Source: Pachysolen tannophilus NRRL Y-2460
Taxonomy: Eukaryota > Ascomycota > Pichiomycetes > Alaninales > Pachysolenaceae
Reading direction: 5' to 3'
Assembly (NCBI GenBank): GCA_001661245.1
Contig: KV454013.1
Span: 1,224,841-1,282,322, forward strand
DNA length: 57,482 nt
Every line of letters starts with the position of its first letter. The first letter of the stretch is position 1. The notes under the pieces were generated by a model, which searched no databases, was not told the DNA's origin, and worked only from the letters and a program-made list of their open reading frames with translations. The position numbers and the translations under genes are program-made. Positions 10,329 through 19,587 of this stretch are shown here, one piece after another.

Positions 10329-10769
10329 TCAATTTTGTTTTGGAGTTGTAGTTGTAGTTGTCGTATTTGTTGCTGCTGCTGTTGCCGTAGCGCTTGTTTG
10401 ATCCCAATTCTCACTATGGTTAACGTTATGGTTATTATTACCGTTGTCGTTGATATCAACTGGATCCGCGTATAAATCCGACTTGTAAAAACCTTCCCAT
10501 AAATTCGAAACACTATCAAAATCTTTTCCTACAGCAACTGAGTTCTCCAACGATCTATTCAAAGAGTTGACATTGTTTAAAATATTTTCCATTGCCGTGT
10601 TTATCTCTGTAATTAAAGAATCTCTTTCTTTTTCGAAAAAAGTCAAGTTTGAAGTTACATTTGGCTGAACTTGAGTTTGAGTTTGAACTTGAGCTTGAGC
10701 CTGTTCCAGCTGATGTTGCTGTTGCTGTTGTTGTTGCTGTTGCTCTGATTGATCTTGTGGATTCGACAT
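10329..10769 (-). CDS. DAD1: DASH/Dam1 complex subunit Dad1
   Basis: 146 residues. The conserved Dad1 core is clear at about 44-95: FEKERDSLITEIN, then NILNNVNSLNRSLE, then VAVGKDFDSVSNLWEGFY. It aligns along its length with the 94-residue S. cerevisiae protein. Dad1 is a coiled-coil subunit of the ring-forming DASH/Dam1 complex that couples kinetochores to microtubules. The N-terminal poly-Gln/Gln-Ala stretch (about residues 9-35) and the Thr/Asn-rich tail are extra, low-complexity additions. It is convergent with the Rho-like gene (79 bp apart) and divergent from TRM2. An ACGCGT box lies 29 bp upstream of the ATG, suggesting cell-cycle-timed expression. Confidence 0.92.
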   Translation of the reverse strand: MSNPQDQSEQQQQQQQQQHQLEQAQAQVQTQTQVQPNVTSNLTFFEKERDSLITEINTAMENILNNVNSLNRSLENSVAVGKDFDSVSNLWEGFYKSDLYADPVDINDNGNNNHNVNHSENWDQTSATATAAATNTTTTTTTPKQN

Positions 10770-11358
10770 TATAATTAATATAATTAAAAGTATACAAACG
10801 CGTTAAATTTGAATTCTATTTATTTTTATATTCTTTTACTGTATTAACCGGTAATTTGACAGTTTTTAAAATTGAACAACTTCAAATATTATTTTAATTA
10901 TAACAACAATATTCGAAATTACCAGGACTTTTTGATCTTATATATAGCTTGATCCACTGTATAAGAGCCACTCTAATCCTGGGAGAAGAAATTTGTAATA
11001 AATTGAGTGAAAGTTCGGTTATGATTTCTATTAAATTGGTGGAATCATTGACTCTACTATCATTCATACATTTATCAACACTTTTTTTTTTATTTTATTT
11101 ATTTTTAAAATATTTTAATATATATATATTTAATTTAATTTGAATTTTACTGGAGACTTTATCACTAGATGTGATGAATGGTAATTCTTGGAACTTTTTG
11201 AGCAAACTTTGAGTTGTAGTTTAAATCTCTTTTTAAATTGATTGATTGATGTGAATTTGAAAATACTAAAAAAAAATTTTCACCTTTTTTTTTCTTTATT
11301 TAAATAATCTTTTCTATTTCTTTTGATTTGATCTATTTATGAGCCAAAATTGTAAGAG
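10770..11358. other. Divergent promoter region DAD1 / TRM2
   Basis: 589 bp holding an MCB box (10798-10803), a TATATATAG stretch near 10938-10946 and T-rich runs before TRM2. A 64-codon frame at 10949-11143 has no recognisable features and is not called. Confidence 0.6.
10798..10803. promoter_or_regulatory. MCB box (ACGCGT) upstream of DAD1
   Basis: AAACGCGTTAA, the MluI cell-cycle box bound by MBF (Mbp1-Swi6), 29 bp before the DAD1 ATG. It is close to the start codon, so either the 5' UTR is very short or the site is fortuitous. The match to other S-phase genes in the window supports function. Confidence 0.6.
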
Positions 11359-12999
11359 ATGATGATTAGTCGAGGGGTTAGGATCGAGCTGAAGCTGGTG
11401 GCGATGCGGTTGAGGCGGGTTCAAAGTGGTGTTTCTCTTAGGGGTTTGTCGAATGTTAACGTTAACGTTAACGTTGGACAATCGACGGTTTCATTACTGA
11501 ATTCATTTCTGGATTCATTGCATCAACAACTACCACTGATATTAGACCAAAAAGATTTAGATGAGATCAAGAGACAGATTTCAGAGTTAAAGAAAGAAAG
11601 AATTAAAGATCCTTTGAATGAACATCTGATATTAGAGAAGGAAGTTTGTAAGTTTATACTGAATTTAAATTTGTCATTAGAAAATATTCGAAATGATTTC
11701 AAGATAATTGAAAATTTTTGGTTTTATAAGAAATCTCCCAAGATTAATGAACTTGTTGAAATTTTGGAATTAAGTAAAGTAAATGGATATGGGATTGGTT
11801 TATCATCAGTAACAAGAAAAGTTGTTATAGTTCCTTTTACTTTTCCTGGAGATAAAGTATTAGTGGAGTTGATGAGACATTATGAATTATATGCTGAAGC
11901 TAGAATTATTAAAATTATTAAAGAAAAAACTAGTAGAGATGAGTTGATTAAATGTAAATATTTTGGAAAATGTTCAGGTTGTCAATTACAACATATAGAT
12001 TATGAGAATCAATTGATTTATAAACAAGATATTATAAAAATTGCATATGAATTGTATTTTAAAAAAAATCATGATTTTAATATAACTTCAACTATAGGTT
12101 CACCTCTTCAATTTTATTATAGAACAAAATTAACTCCACATTTTGCTAAACCAAATTATAAAAAAATTTCATCAAATAAAGAGATTCAAATTGGATTTAA
12201 TGAATTTAATACAAATCGAATTATGGATATTGATAATTGTTCCATAGCTACTGAAAAAGTTAATGAAGGTTTAATTATAGAACGTGAAAGAATTAAACAA
12301 CAAAATTCAAGATATAATAATGGGAAATCATTAATAATAAGAGAAACTCAAAATGGTGAATTTAAAGATTTTAAAACAAATTCAACAGATTCAGTTTTAG
12401 AAATAGTGAATAATAAAAAATTCAAGTTCCATATTAATTCTTTTTTCCAAAATAATAATTCTTCATTATCATCAATTCTTAAATTTATTGATAAAAACAT
12501 GTTTTTCAAAAATCAACAAGGAAATTTAATAAAACCAAAAAATTTAATAGATACTTATTGTGGATCAGGTTTTTTTGGAATCTCTTTATCGGATAATTTT
12601 GCAAAAATTATTGGAATAGAAATATCAAGAGAAGGATATTTAAGTTCTATTGAAAATGCAAGATTAAATAATTTACAAAATGCTAAATTTGTATTGGGTT
12701 CAGCTGAAAATATTTTCAAATCTCATGAATTAAATGTCAACCCTGCTGAATCTGTAGTGATAATGGACCCTTCTAGAAAAGGCTCGAATCTAAGTTTCAT
12801 GAAACAACTATCGAATTTTAAACCAAGTTTAATTATTTATATATCTTGTAATGTATTCACACAGGCAAGAGACTTGTATAGTTTTTTCGAAAAAACAGAA
12901 AATGGTCATTGTTATAAGATAAGAGAAATTAAAGGAATCGATTTCTTCCCTCAAACAAGACATGTTGAAAGTGTTGCCATTTTGGAATTGAAAGACTAA
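11359..12999 (+). CDS. TRM2: tRNA (uracil-54-C5)-methyltransferase Trm2
   Basis: 546 residues of the RNA m5U methyltransferase (TrmA/RumA, COG2265) family. Seen in order: a TRAM-like domain (about 134-195, SKVNGYGIGLSS ... VPFTFPGDKVLVELM), a cysteine cluster CKYFGKCSGC (about 199), FYYRTKLTPHF, a SAM-binding block DTYCGSGFFGISLS with GIEIS, DPSRKG near 470 (DPPRKG in most relatives), and catalytic Cys in YISCNVFTQARDL (about 497). A terminal ESVAILEL carries the general-base Glu. The enzyme makes ribothymidine at position 54 of tRNA. The basic N terminus (RGVRIELKLVAMRLRRVQSG) could be a mitochondrial targeting signal. The ATG at 11359 is followed directly by a second ATG, so either may be used. 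A short GTTAAC repeat encodes an Asn-Val run near residue 35. Confidence 0.92.
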   Translation: MMISRGVRIELKLVAMRLRRVQSGVSLRGLSNVNVNVNVGQSTVSLLNSFLDSLHQQLPLILDQKDLDEIKRQISELKKERIKDPLNEHLILEKEVCKFILNLNLSLENIRNDFKIIENFWFYKKSPKINELVEILELSKVNGYGIGLSSVTRKVVIVPFTFPGDKVLVELMRHYELYAEARIIKIIKEKTSRDELIKCKYFGKCSGCQLQHIDYENQLIYKQDIIKIAYELYFKKNHDFNITSTIGSPLQFYYRTKLTPHFAKPNYKKISSNKEIQIGFNEFNTNRIMDIDNCSIATEKVNEGLIIERERIKQQNSRYNNGKSLIIRETQNGEFKDFKTNSTDSVLEIVNNKKFKFHINSFFQNNNSSLSSILKFIDKNMFFKNQQGNLIKPKNLIDTYCGSGFFGISLSDNFAKIIGIEISREGYLSSIENARLNNLQNAKFVLGSAENIFKSHELNVNPAESVVIMDPSRKGSNLSFMKQLSNFKPSLIIYISCNVFTQARDLYSFFEKTENGHCYKIREIKGIDFFPQTRHVESVAILELKD

Positions 13000-13169
13000 T
13001 ACAAATGTATATTATTTATTTATAGAATTACCTTTATTTATTTATTCTAATTACCCATTTTTACCCCTAAACTAAACCAAGCAAATATATATATATGTTA
13101 AAAGAAACATTTTTAAAAAGAAAAAAAAGCGAAGAAACACAATTGAATGCATATGAAAAGCAACATAAC

Positions 13170-14438
13170 TCATCTTTTGGTCAAATAAGCATGAAGAGAC
13201 TCGATATTTGACCTTCTAGATAAACCAACTCTTGGTGGTAAATATGATGGAGCCGTGGTAATGACTAATTCTGGTAACGGTTTACCCTTGAGACGAAGAC
13301 CTGAATTTCTCTTTTGTTGTCGAGGAGTTTTCACAACAAATAATTCTGTACTTTGTGTATTTTCAGTATTTTCATTATTTTGAAGTGGTTCTTCCGTGAT
13401 ATTCTCCATAGGTGTTGTTTTAGTAATTTGATCTGTTACGGATTTTTCAGCGACAACTTCGTTTAAAAGTTTCTCTTGATCAATTTCTTTATTTGAGTGA
13501 CAACAATTATCTGTAGATTCTTCTTCTTCTTCTTCTTCTTCATTACAAGAATCTTTAGGGTCATGTTCTGAATCAAGTAATATGAGTTCTTCTTCTGGAT
13601 TATTAGGTTCAGAATCAACTGTATCTGTTATCTTTTCCGATAAAAATTCTATTTCGATATCGCTATCACTGACCTCCGCCACTTGTTTGTTTGCAACCAG
13701 TTTTGTTTCTTTCATTGGACACTCTTGAGCCAATATTGTTTCAACAGCAATGGTTTTACTTCTAATTTTCTTGTTTGCCTTTTTTGTTTTGTTTTGAATC
13801 GGTTCAGTTTTTGATCTTTTAGCCTTTTTAGCTTTTGTAGAATTAGAATGCCCAATTAGTTCTTCAAATACAAATACTTGAGCTTCTGGTACACATTCCG
13901 TCTGGCTCTTTTGTTGTTCTTGTTCTTGTCCATCAACTTTATCAGCAACTACTTCTTTTGGTTCCTCCTCAATGACTTGAATTTGAACACCAGTAGACAG
14001 ATTATCAATATCATCAGAATTCAAGAAATTTTGTTGCAATTCTTGGGTTGCTACAATATTCTGAGACGTATTTGCTAAAAATTGTGATTGTATCATAGCA
14101 CCAATATCACCATTACCTTCTTGAGGAAATGTGGTATTTAATGTTGAATTACTATTATTTATAACGGCGCTAAACTCTTCATCGGGTTGTGATCCAGAAT
14201 TAGAATCACATTTTTCTCCAGACTCTAGCCGCTCAACTTCTATTTCACAACCACCATCAACAACCATTGTTGAGTTATGTTTCAGCATCGCTTCATCTTT
14301 TAATCTAGCAAAAAGTGATTTGGAAATCAATTCTTCTTGTAAAATCAAAGCTTTTTGATCTTTATTCTGCTTTAAATTCTCCTGCAAGGAAAAATCAATA
14401 CTCTTCAATGGCGGTAAGTCCCAGACATTATCGCCCAT
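13170..14438 (-). CDS. Uncharacterised acidic nuclear-type protein with RAD51AP1-like C-terminal motif
   Basis: 422 residues, mostly acidic and low complexity, with no globular domain I recognise. The N terminus (MGDNVWDLPPLKSIDF) and a helix-like EELISKSLFARLKDEAMLK look conserved. A Lys-rich stretch near 205-225 (KAKKAKRSK ... KKANKKIRSK) could be a nuclear localisation signal, followed by acidic runs near 265-305. The last 21 residues contain R-V-G-L-S-R, six residues, then L-H (R403 to H416). This is the spacing and identity of the RAD51-binding tail of animal RAD51AP1 as I remember it (RLGLSR, six residues, LH). A role in recombination is an inference from this motif only. A GCGCGCG stretch lies about 130 bp upstream of the ATG. 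It could equally be an unrelated chromatin protein. Confidence 0.55.
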   Translation of the reverse strand: MGDNVWDLPPLKSIDFSLQENLKQNKDQKALILQEELISKSLFARLKDEAMLKHNSTMVVDGGCEIEVERLESGEKCDSNSGSQPDEEFSAVINNSNSTLNTTFPQEGNGDIGAMIQSQFLANTSQNIVATQELQQNFLNSDDIDNLSTGVQIQVIEEEPKEVVADKVDGQEQEQQKSQTECVPEAQVFVFEELIGHSNSTKAKKAKRSKTEPIQNKTKKANKKIRSKTIAVETILAQECPMKETKLVANKQVAEVSDSDIEIEFLSEKITDTVDSEPNNPEEELILLDSEHDPKDSCNEEEEEEEESTDNCCHSNKEIDQEKLLNEVVAEKSVTDQITKTTPMENITEEPLQNNENTENTQSTELFVVKTPRQQKRNSGLRLKGKPLPELVITTAPSYLPPRVGLSRRSNIESLHAYLTKR

Positions 14439-15741
14439 CTTCTACTTCTGCTATCTTCCTGCCACTTCCACTTCCACTTCTAAGTCCGTCTTATCGGCTC
14501 TTGTTGGCGTCGTCGTAGCTTCTGTATTTTATGTCCTTTGTTATATTGTAGAGGAATTTATAAAAATGCGCGCGTTGTTTACTTTTTATACCAAAAGAAA
14601 AATATCAACAAAACGCTTTCATATTATCAATACTTTTATTCTTTTTTGAAGTTGCAATCATTTCATTCTACGAATAAGAGTATATGTTTCTGTTAATCAT
14701 CAATTCGAAGGTTTTTTTTATTGAGGAGCTAAAAAAGAGAGTTTTTTTGTTTTGTTGGAGAAGTTTTGATGTTTCTGTTCCATTTCATGTTCAATTGCAA
14801 CTGTTTCACAAGTTTGAAATCTTTTACTTCTAGAATGTTACCATTTCAAATGGTGGATCTAGTGTAAAAGGTATTGTTCACCACTCACACCACTCTAATA
14901 GATTTTTATTTTTGTGACAAGTGCCTTGGATCACGGTATAGTTCACGTTTACGTTGATATTGGAGATTATATTTCAAGTTAAGTTAAGTCTTTCTTCGTT
15001 TACTCTTTGTTTTTTGTTGTTGTTTTTTTTTTTGGCTCAGTATTATATGGACAAATCTTCCAATAAAGGAGAATGCATTTATAACAGTACTCGTTTTTTA
15101 TAGAGATGTTATTCAATAGTTTGCAAAAGGAAACATTGGAAAGATTATTTTTGTTTTTTTTTTTCAAATTGTTTCATGATTTAAACTATAGTGTCGTATT
15201 CCGGATAATAGTTTATTGGGATTAATTTGTTCTGAAAGCTTTGAGATTACAACAAGAAAGGAAGAAGAAGAAGAAGAATTTAGCTTTTTAGAAGTATAAT
15301 CTCTATTTCGACTTTAATAAAATTTTGGGGAGTTTTTTTTTCAAATGTTATTTTTCCTCTCCATTTAATTATAAATAAAAGGAAATAAATAGCATTCCAA
15401 AGTTTGAAAAGTTGTTATCAAAGGGAAAAGGCAAAAGAACATTAAACGTATTTTCCAACTTTTTAAACAGAAACTTTTTCTTTCTTTGAGAAGAAATATT
15501 ATATTTATGAGTAGGGCTTTTCCTTTCTTTTTATGGAAATGATCAATACATTATCTTATGTATGTCGAAAGTTGATAATTTCTTTCTTAATTGAATCGAT
15601 AGATTAGATTCTTACTTTGAATGATTGATTGCTCTTTTTTTTTTTTTTTTTATTATTTTTATCTTTTATCATTTAGAGCATAAGTTTATACTCTAAATGA
15701 TAAAACAATACTAGCTAATCTATTTATCTTCTAAAGATTAA
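14439..15741. other. Long intergenic region (1.3 kb) without recognisable gene
   Basis: Lies between the 3' end of FEX1 and the 5' end of the acidic-protein gene, both leftward. I looked for snRNA, SRP, RNase P and tRNA signatures and saw none. It holds GCGCGCG (14568-14574), several T runs, a (GAA)n stretch near 15262-15280, and a strong inverted repeat next to FEX1 (15664-15705). It is the longest gene-free stretch in the window, so an unrecognised ncRNA or a complex promoter is possible. Confidence 0.5.
15664..15705 (-). terminator. Perfect 15-bp inverted repeat in FEX1 3' region
   Basis: TTTTATCATTTAGAG (15664-15678) and its exact complement (15691-15705) flank a 12-base spacer that is itself nearly palindromic (ATAA gt TTAT). 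It begins 37 bp past the FEX1 stop codon, so the transcript would carry a 15-bp stem with a 12-nt loop. A role in 3' end formation, mRNA stability or localisation is inferred. Alternatively it is a binding site for a dimeric protein. Confidence 0.55.
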
Positions 15742-16905
15742 TTATAATTCACAAAAAGTCAGACTATTTAATCCAACAACCCAATTATAAACACCTAAAA
15801 TCAACATCATTAATACAAAACAAGAACATATCGAAAACGAGCCATATATATATCTATCTTTCACTTTACCAAAACCGAACAATTCAGCTACAAATGTAGA
15901 AACTGTGCTTAATGAGCCACTAAATCCAATACTGATTGCATCTAAAACTAAACAACTTAAATAATCATCAACAATATATTCATCTCCACCATAAGGTTTT
16001 TTCCCATAAGATAATAACGTTGTTATAGCTAATACCAAGACTGCAATAAAATTTGCTAGATAAGTACCTATAAAAATTCTATCAGATTTTGTGTTAAATT
16101 TCAATGCCAAGTAATATCTTAAATAACAACCAAAGGGAGCAAAGCAACAAGCTAACGACCAAGGTTTCCAAAAATCATGATTATGCAATGCGCAAGATAA
16201 TACCAACATTAAAACATCCAACAGGAATCCCAAAATAGGTATTATAAAATCAAATAATGAAATCATTGATCTAGAAAATTTCCAACCAAGATTATGATCT
16301 ACATAATTTCCTAATTCTTTACCCATTCTATATCCAAAAATAGATAACCCCAATTGTGTTAACAATACAGCGAAAAATTCCATAGTTCCATAACCTGTTG
16401 TTGGATACAGAGCACCACCATTTAAATTTAACGTCTTGGTAAGAATTTCTAAAATATATGAAGAAAAAGATGAAAAAGTCCCACAATAACCTGTAGTTAA
16501 ACCAATATATAACGGAATCCTTTTTTTATTTTCAAACCGCGGAACATGATAACGCTTAATAAACCTCCTGATATCATTTGACTCAACTTTTGATAATTTA
16601 TAAGTCCCATTTGTATCTGTCAGTTCAAGATCATGAATAAGTAAATTCTCCCAAACTTCAGCAGATGAGTTAATATACCCCATTATAAAACATGCCGTAA
16701 AGTTAACCCATACAACACTAACTCCATTGTTATGAACATAATTATTATCATAATACGTCAATTTACTTAAGGCTATCCTTGATAAGCAACCCAATACACT
16801 CCAAAAACTTAAATCAAAAAAAATCTTCACATTTGTCAAAATCGAGTGCGCATCAACCAAGATAACTTTATTCGATAGCTGATTCATTTCCTCGACAGAT
16901 TCCAA
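15742..16905 (-). CDS. FEX1: Fluoride export protein (Fex/CrcB, two-domain fusion)
   Basis: 387 residues with about nine hydrophobic segments in two CrcB-like halves. Half one has LGCLSRIAL, WVNFTACFIMGY and GLTTGYCGTFSSFSSY. Half two has FGCYLRYYLALKF, GTYLANFIAVLVLA and GFSGSLSTVSTFVAEL. These are the R-, N- and TFSTF-type motifs that line the fluoride pore of CrcB/Fluc, in a single chain as in fungal Fex1/Fex2 (about 375 residues). It protects cells from environmental fluoride at the plasma membrane. Start at M1 (MESVEEMNQ); M7 is also possible. Divergent from enolase across about 860 bp. Confidence 0.92.
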   Translation of the reverse strand: MESVEEMNQLSNKVILVDAHSILTNVKIFFDLSFWSVLGCLSRIALSKLTYYDNNYVHNNGVSVVWVNFTACFIMGYINSSAEVWENLLIHDLELTDTNGTYKLSKVESNDIRRFIKRYHVPRFENKKRIPLYIGLTTGYCGTFSSFSSYILEILTKTLNLNGGALYPTTGYGTMEFFAVLLTQLGLSIFGYRMGKELGNYVDHNLGWKFSRSMISLFDFIIPILGFLLDVLMLVLSCALHNHDFWKPWSLACCFAPFGCYLRYYLALKFNTKSDRIFIGTYLANFIAVLVLAITTLLSYGKKPYGGDEYIVDDYLSCLVLDAISIGFSGSLSTVSTFVAELFGFGKVKDRYIYGSFSICSCFVLMMLILGVYNWVVGLNSLTFCEL

Positions 16906-17076
16906 GCTTTACCACAGATCATCAGTCAAAACAATCTCAAATATATTTATATATTTATATATTTATATATATATATACGAAACCACCTTTGTTCTTTTTT
17001 TTTTTGACCTATTTTCAATTATAGTCGTGCGGTTTACTACAAAACCTAATCCGGTAATAAGAGCCAATTGAATTTG

Positions 17077-17145
17077 CCGCCTAATTCCCCGCTTCTTTGC
17101 CCGCCCAGATTCCGCCTAAAGTTAGGCCGCAAATCTTCCCGCCAA
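17077..17145. promoter_or_regulatory. Cluster of CCGCC(TAA) boxes upstream of enolase
   Basis: Four to five CCGCC cores in 70 bp, two of them in CCGCCTAA context (17077 and 17112). One forms a perfect 6-bp inverted repeat, GCCTAA-AG-TTAGGC (17114-17127). The same boxes recur in the region 3' of enolase (19148-19305). They look like sites for a zinc-finger factor, possibly controlling glycolytic expression; the factor is unknown. Confidence 0.45.
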
Positions 17146-17687
17146 ATCTTGAAGAAAACGACAACGACGAAGACAATGACGAAGACGATGATGATGGCGA
17201 CGACGACAACGACGAAGAATAGAAAAGCAGAGATATGCTCACTTTTTATACTCAGCTAGCTGGGGTTTCATAAGAAAGCTAAGAAAGCCAGGTGTACTGG
17301 CAAATATCCTGATTTTGCTGTTCTGTTGTAATTCCGCTGTGTATTAAAAACTGGAGTTGCAATAGAACTGCTACTATGCATCTGTCTTTATATATTATCG
17401 ACTATCAACTCTGGGCTATGAGCTATGTGCTATGATTTATGAGCTATGTATGGTATTTATGGCATTTATGTAGTTTTTCAAGTTTAATACCCTCGATACT
17501 CATCTTTATTAGTTATTTATGCATGCATTGCGCGATGAGTTCGATGTAGAGTTGCATTTATTTCCCCTTCGGTGGGTAGGTTACCGAAATTGGGGATGAA
17601 TGAGAGGTACCCGAGCAGGTGATAATTTGATTAAAGCAACAGATTGGGTGTTTTTGAGCATTTAAAAAGGAGGAGAGATCTTGATGG

Positions 17688-17695
17688 TATATAAG
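17688..17695 (+). promoter_or_regulatory. TATA box of enolase gene
   Basis: TATATAAG 70 bp upstream of the ATG at 17765, a normal spacing for a highly expressed TATA-type yeast gene. Confidence 0.6.
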
Positions 17696-17764
17696 GTTAG
17701 TAAAATGTTGAAAAAAAAAAAAAAAACAAATATTGAGAATTAATTTAGGAGTATTATCGGTAAT

Positions 17765-19081
17765 ATGACTATTCAAAAAATTTTTGCTCGTTACGTTTAT
17801 GATTCTAGAGGGAATCCAACTGTAGAAGTTGATCTTCATACAGAAAATGGGTTATTTAGATCTATTGTTCCTTCTGGTGCATCTACTGGTGTTCATGAAG
17901 CTTTAGAATTAAGAGATGGTGATATGACAAAATGGCAGGGTAAAGGTGTTTTAAAAGCAGTTTCCAATGTTAACAATATAATTGCTCCAGCTTTGATTAA
18001 GGCAAATTTAGATGTTAAAGATCAAGAAGCAATTGATAATTTTATGATTAAATTGGATGGTACTCCAAATAAATCTAAATTGGGTGCAAATGCTATATTG
18101 GGTGTTTCTTTAGCATCTTCTAAAGCTGCTGCTGCTGAAAAGGGTATTCCACTTTATGCTTATATTGCAAGTTTATCTAATACTCCTAAACCTTATGTTT
18201 TACCTGTTCCTTTCCAAAATGTATTAAATGGTGGTACTCATGCTGGAGGAGCATTAGCTTTTCAAGAATTTATGCTTGCTCCTATCGGTGCACCAACGTT
18301 TAGTGAAGCTTTAAGAATCAATTCAGAAATTTATCATATTTTAAAATCATTAGCTAAAAAAAAATATGGTCAATCTGCTGGTAATGTTGGTGATGAAGGT
18401 GGAGTTGCTCCAAATATCAATACTCCAAGAGAAGCTTTAGATTTAGTTTGTGCAGCTATTAAACAGGCTGGTTATGAAGGTATTGTTGGTATTGGAATTG
18501 ATCCAGCATCATCTGAATTTTTTAAAGATGGGAAATATGATTTAGATTTTAAAAATCCTAATTCTGATAAATCTAAATGGCTTACAGGTACTCAACTTGC
18601 TTCTCTTTATATAGAGTTGATGAAAGAATATCCAATTGTATTATTGGAAGATCCTTTTGCTGAAGATGATTGGGAATCATGGACTCATTTCCGTACTTTA
18701 ATTGATCCAAATTTCCCAATTGTTGGTGATGATTTAACTGTTACAAATACTATTAGAATTCAAAAAGCTATTAAAGAAAATTGTGCAAATAGTTTATTAT
18801 TAAAAGTTAACCAAATTGGTACTTTAACCGAATCTTTAAATGCAGCAAAATTGGCTTATAGTGCTGGATGGGGTATCTTGGTTTCTCATAGATCTGGAGA
18901 AACAGAAGATACTTATATTGCTGATTTAACTGTAGGTCTTAGAACTGGTCATATTAAATCCGGTGCTCCTGCTAGATCTGAAAGATTAGCTAAATGGAAC
19001 CAAATCTTGAGAATAGAAGAAGAGTTGAAAGGTAAAGCAATTTATGCTGGAAAGAATTTCCACAAATCTCTTCAAATTTAA
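17765..19081 (+). CDS. ENO1: Enolase (phosphopyruvate hydratase)
   Basis: 438 residues, the family's normal length. It converts 2-phosphoglycerate to phosphoenolpyruvate in glycolysis and the reverse in gluconeogenesis; cytosolic homodimer. Visible signatures: [12 protein letters not shown] near the N terminus, the mobile loop [27 protein letters not shown] with the catalytic Glu, the Mg-binding [11 protein letters not shown] and GDDLTVTN, the catalytic Lys in [10 protein letters not shown], and [10 protein letters not shown]. No intron. Codon use is strongly biased to a small set (gct/ggt/aaa/tta/tct) and I saw no in-frame CTG, as expected for a very highly expressed gene. A TATA box and a CCGCC cluster precede it. 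Confidence 0.98.
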   Translation: MTIQKIFARYVYDSRGNPTVEVDLHTENGLFRSIVPSGASTGVHEALELRDGDMTKWQGKGVLKAVSNVNNIIAPALIKANLDVKDQEAIDNFMIKLDGTPNKSKLGANAILGVSLASSKAAAAEKGIPLYAYIASLSNTPKPYVLPVPFQNVLNGGTHAGGALAFQEFMLAPIGAPTFSEALRINSEIYHILKSLAKKKYGQSAGNVGDEGGVAPNINTPREALDLVCAAIKQAGYEGIVGIGIDPASSEFFKDGKYDLDFKNPNSDKSKWLTGTQLASLYIELMKEYPIVLLEDPFAEDDWESWTHFRTLIDPNFPIVGDDLTVTNTIRIQKAIKENCANSLLLKVNQIGTLTESLNAAKLAYSAGWGILVSHRSGETEDTYIADLTVGLRTGHIKSGAPARSERLAKWNQILRIEEELKGKAIYAGKNFHKSLQI

Positions 19082-19587
19082 ACTTGGAACTAAACTATAT
19101 AGTATAATTTATTAAGATATATTTATGGAAAGAAGTATTTAAATCGAAAGGCCCCGCCTATTAATAGTCTCGGCCGCCTATTTCTACTGCCTATTTCCAC
19201 CGCCAAAAAAAAAAAATTTCAAAGGCGGATGTTTCCTGCTAGTCTCTTTCCGCCCAGTCTCTTTCCGCCAGACTTTCCGCCTAATTTTTTTTTTGGCGGG
19301 GCCTTCTGCCTTTTGCTTCCTTTGCTGCATTTGCTGCTTGCTTGCTGCCTGCCTGCCTTTACTTCCTGCCTGATGTTAATGAATGTCACCAGTTTACTTT
19401 AAATATATCAACGTTGATGACTAGTCGGAATTTAGTGGTTTCTAAAGTTTGATATATATATATATATATATATATATAGATGTTAAACTCTTTTTTTTTG
19501 CTTTTTTTTAAACATTTACAATTACAATTACAATTACTTTTCTTTGAATTAAAACTTTAGTTAATTTTGTGATTTAAATTTAAGGCA
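19082..19587. other. Intergenic region between enolase and PDX3
   Basis: 506 bp. Holds a GC-rich block with repeated CCGCC cores bounded by an 11-bp inverted repeat (19148-19158 and 19295-19305), a GCTGC/GCCTGCCT stretch at about 19320-19370, an AT dinucleotide run (19453-19480) and the PDX3 leader. No gene. Confidence 0.6.
19148..19305. repeat. CCGCC-rich block bounded by 11-bp inverted repeat
   Basis: AAGGCCCCGCC at 19148-19158 and its exact complement at 19295-19305 enclose six further CCGCC or GGCGG cores, several followed by TAA, TAT or CAG. The same vocabulary (CCGCCTAA, CCGCCCAG) occurs 5' of enolase at 17077-17145. It stands out in GC content against its surroundings. It is probably a PDX3-promoter or enolase-3' regulatory cluster; I see no coding capacity. 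Confidence 0.5.

Larger units (their letters stand above)
16906..17764. other. Divergent promoter region FEX1 / enolase
   Basis: 859 bp. A long TATATTTA repeat (about 16935-16978) lies near FEX1, then a GC-rich CCGCC block (17077-17143), a GAC/GAA-rich stretch (about 17150-17220) and a TATA box (17688-17695) 70 bp before the enolase ATG. The 63-codon frame at 17068-17259 is a by-product of the simple sequence. Confidence 0.6.

Noticed and set aside
10949-11143. 64-codon frame between DAD1 and TRM2
   Set aside because: No recognisable motif; lies in a divergent promoter and ends in a T/A run.
11165-11260. Possible C/D snoRNA (GTGATGA box)
   Set aside because: A C-box-like sequence is present but no CTGA D box at suitable distance and no terminal stem.
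14439-15741. Hidden spliceosomal snRNA, SRP or RNase P RNA
   Set aside because: None of the conserved cores I know (U6 ACAGAGA, U2 branch region, U5 loop, SRP loops) is visible in either strand.
17068-17259. 63-codon Thr/Lys frame before enolase
   Set aside because: Product of the GAC repeat; no independent support.
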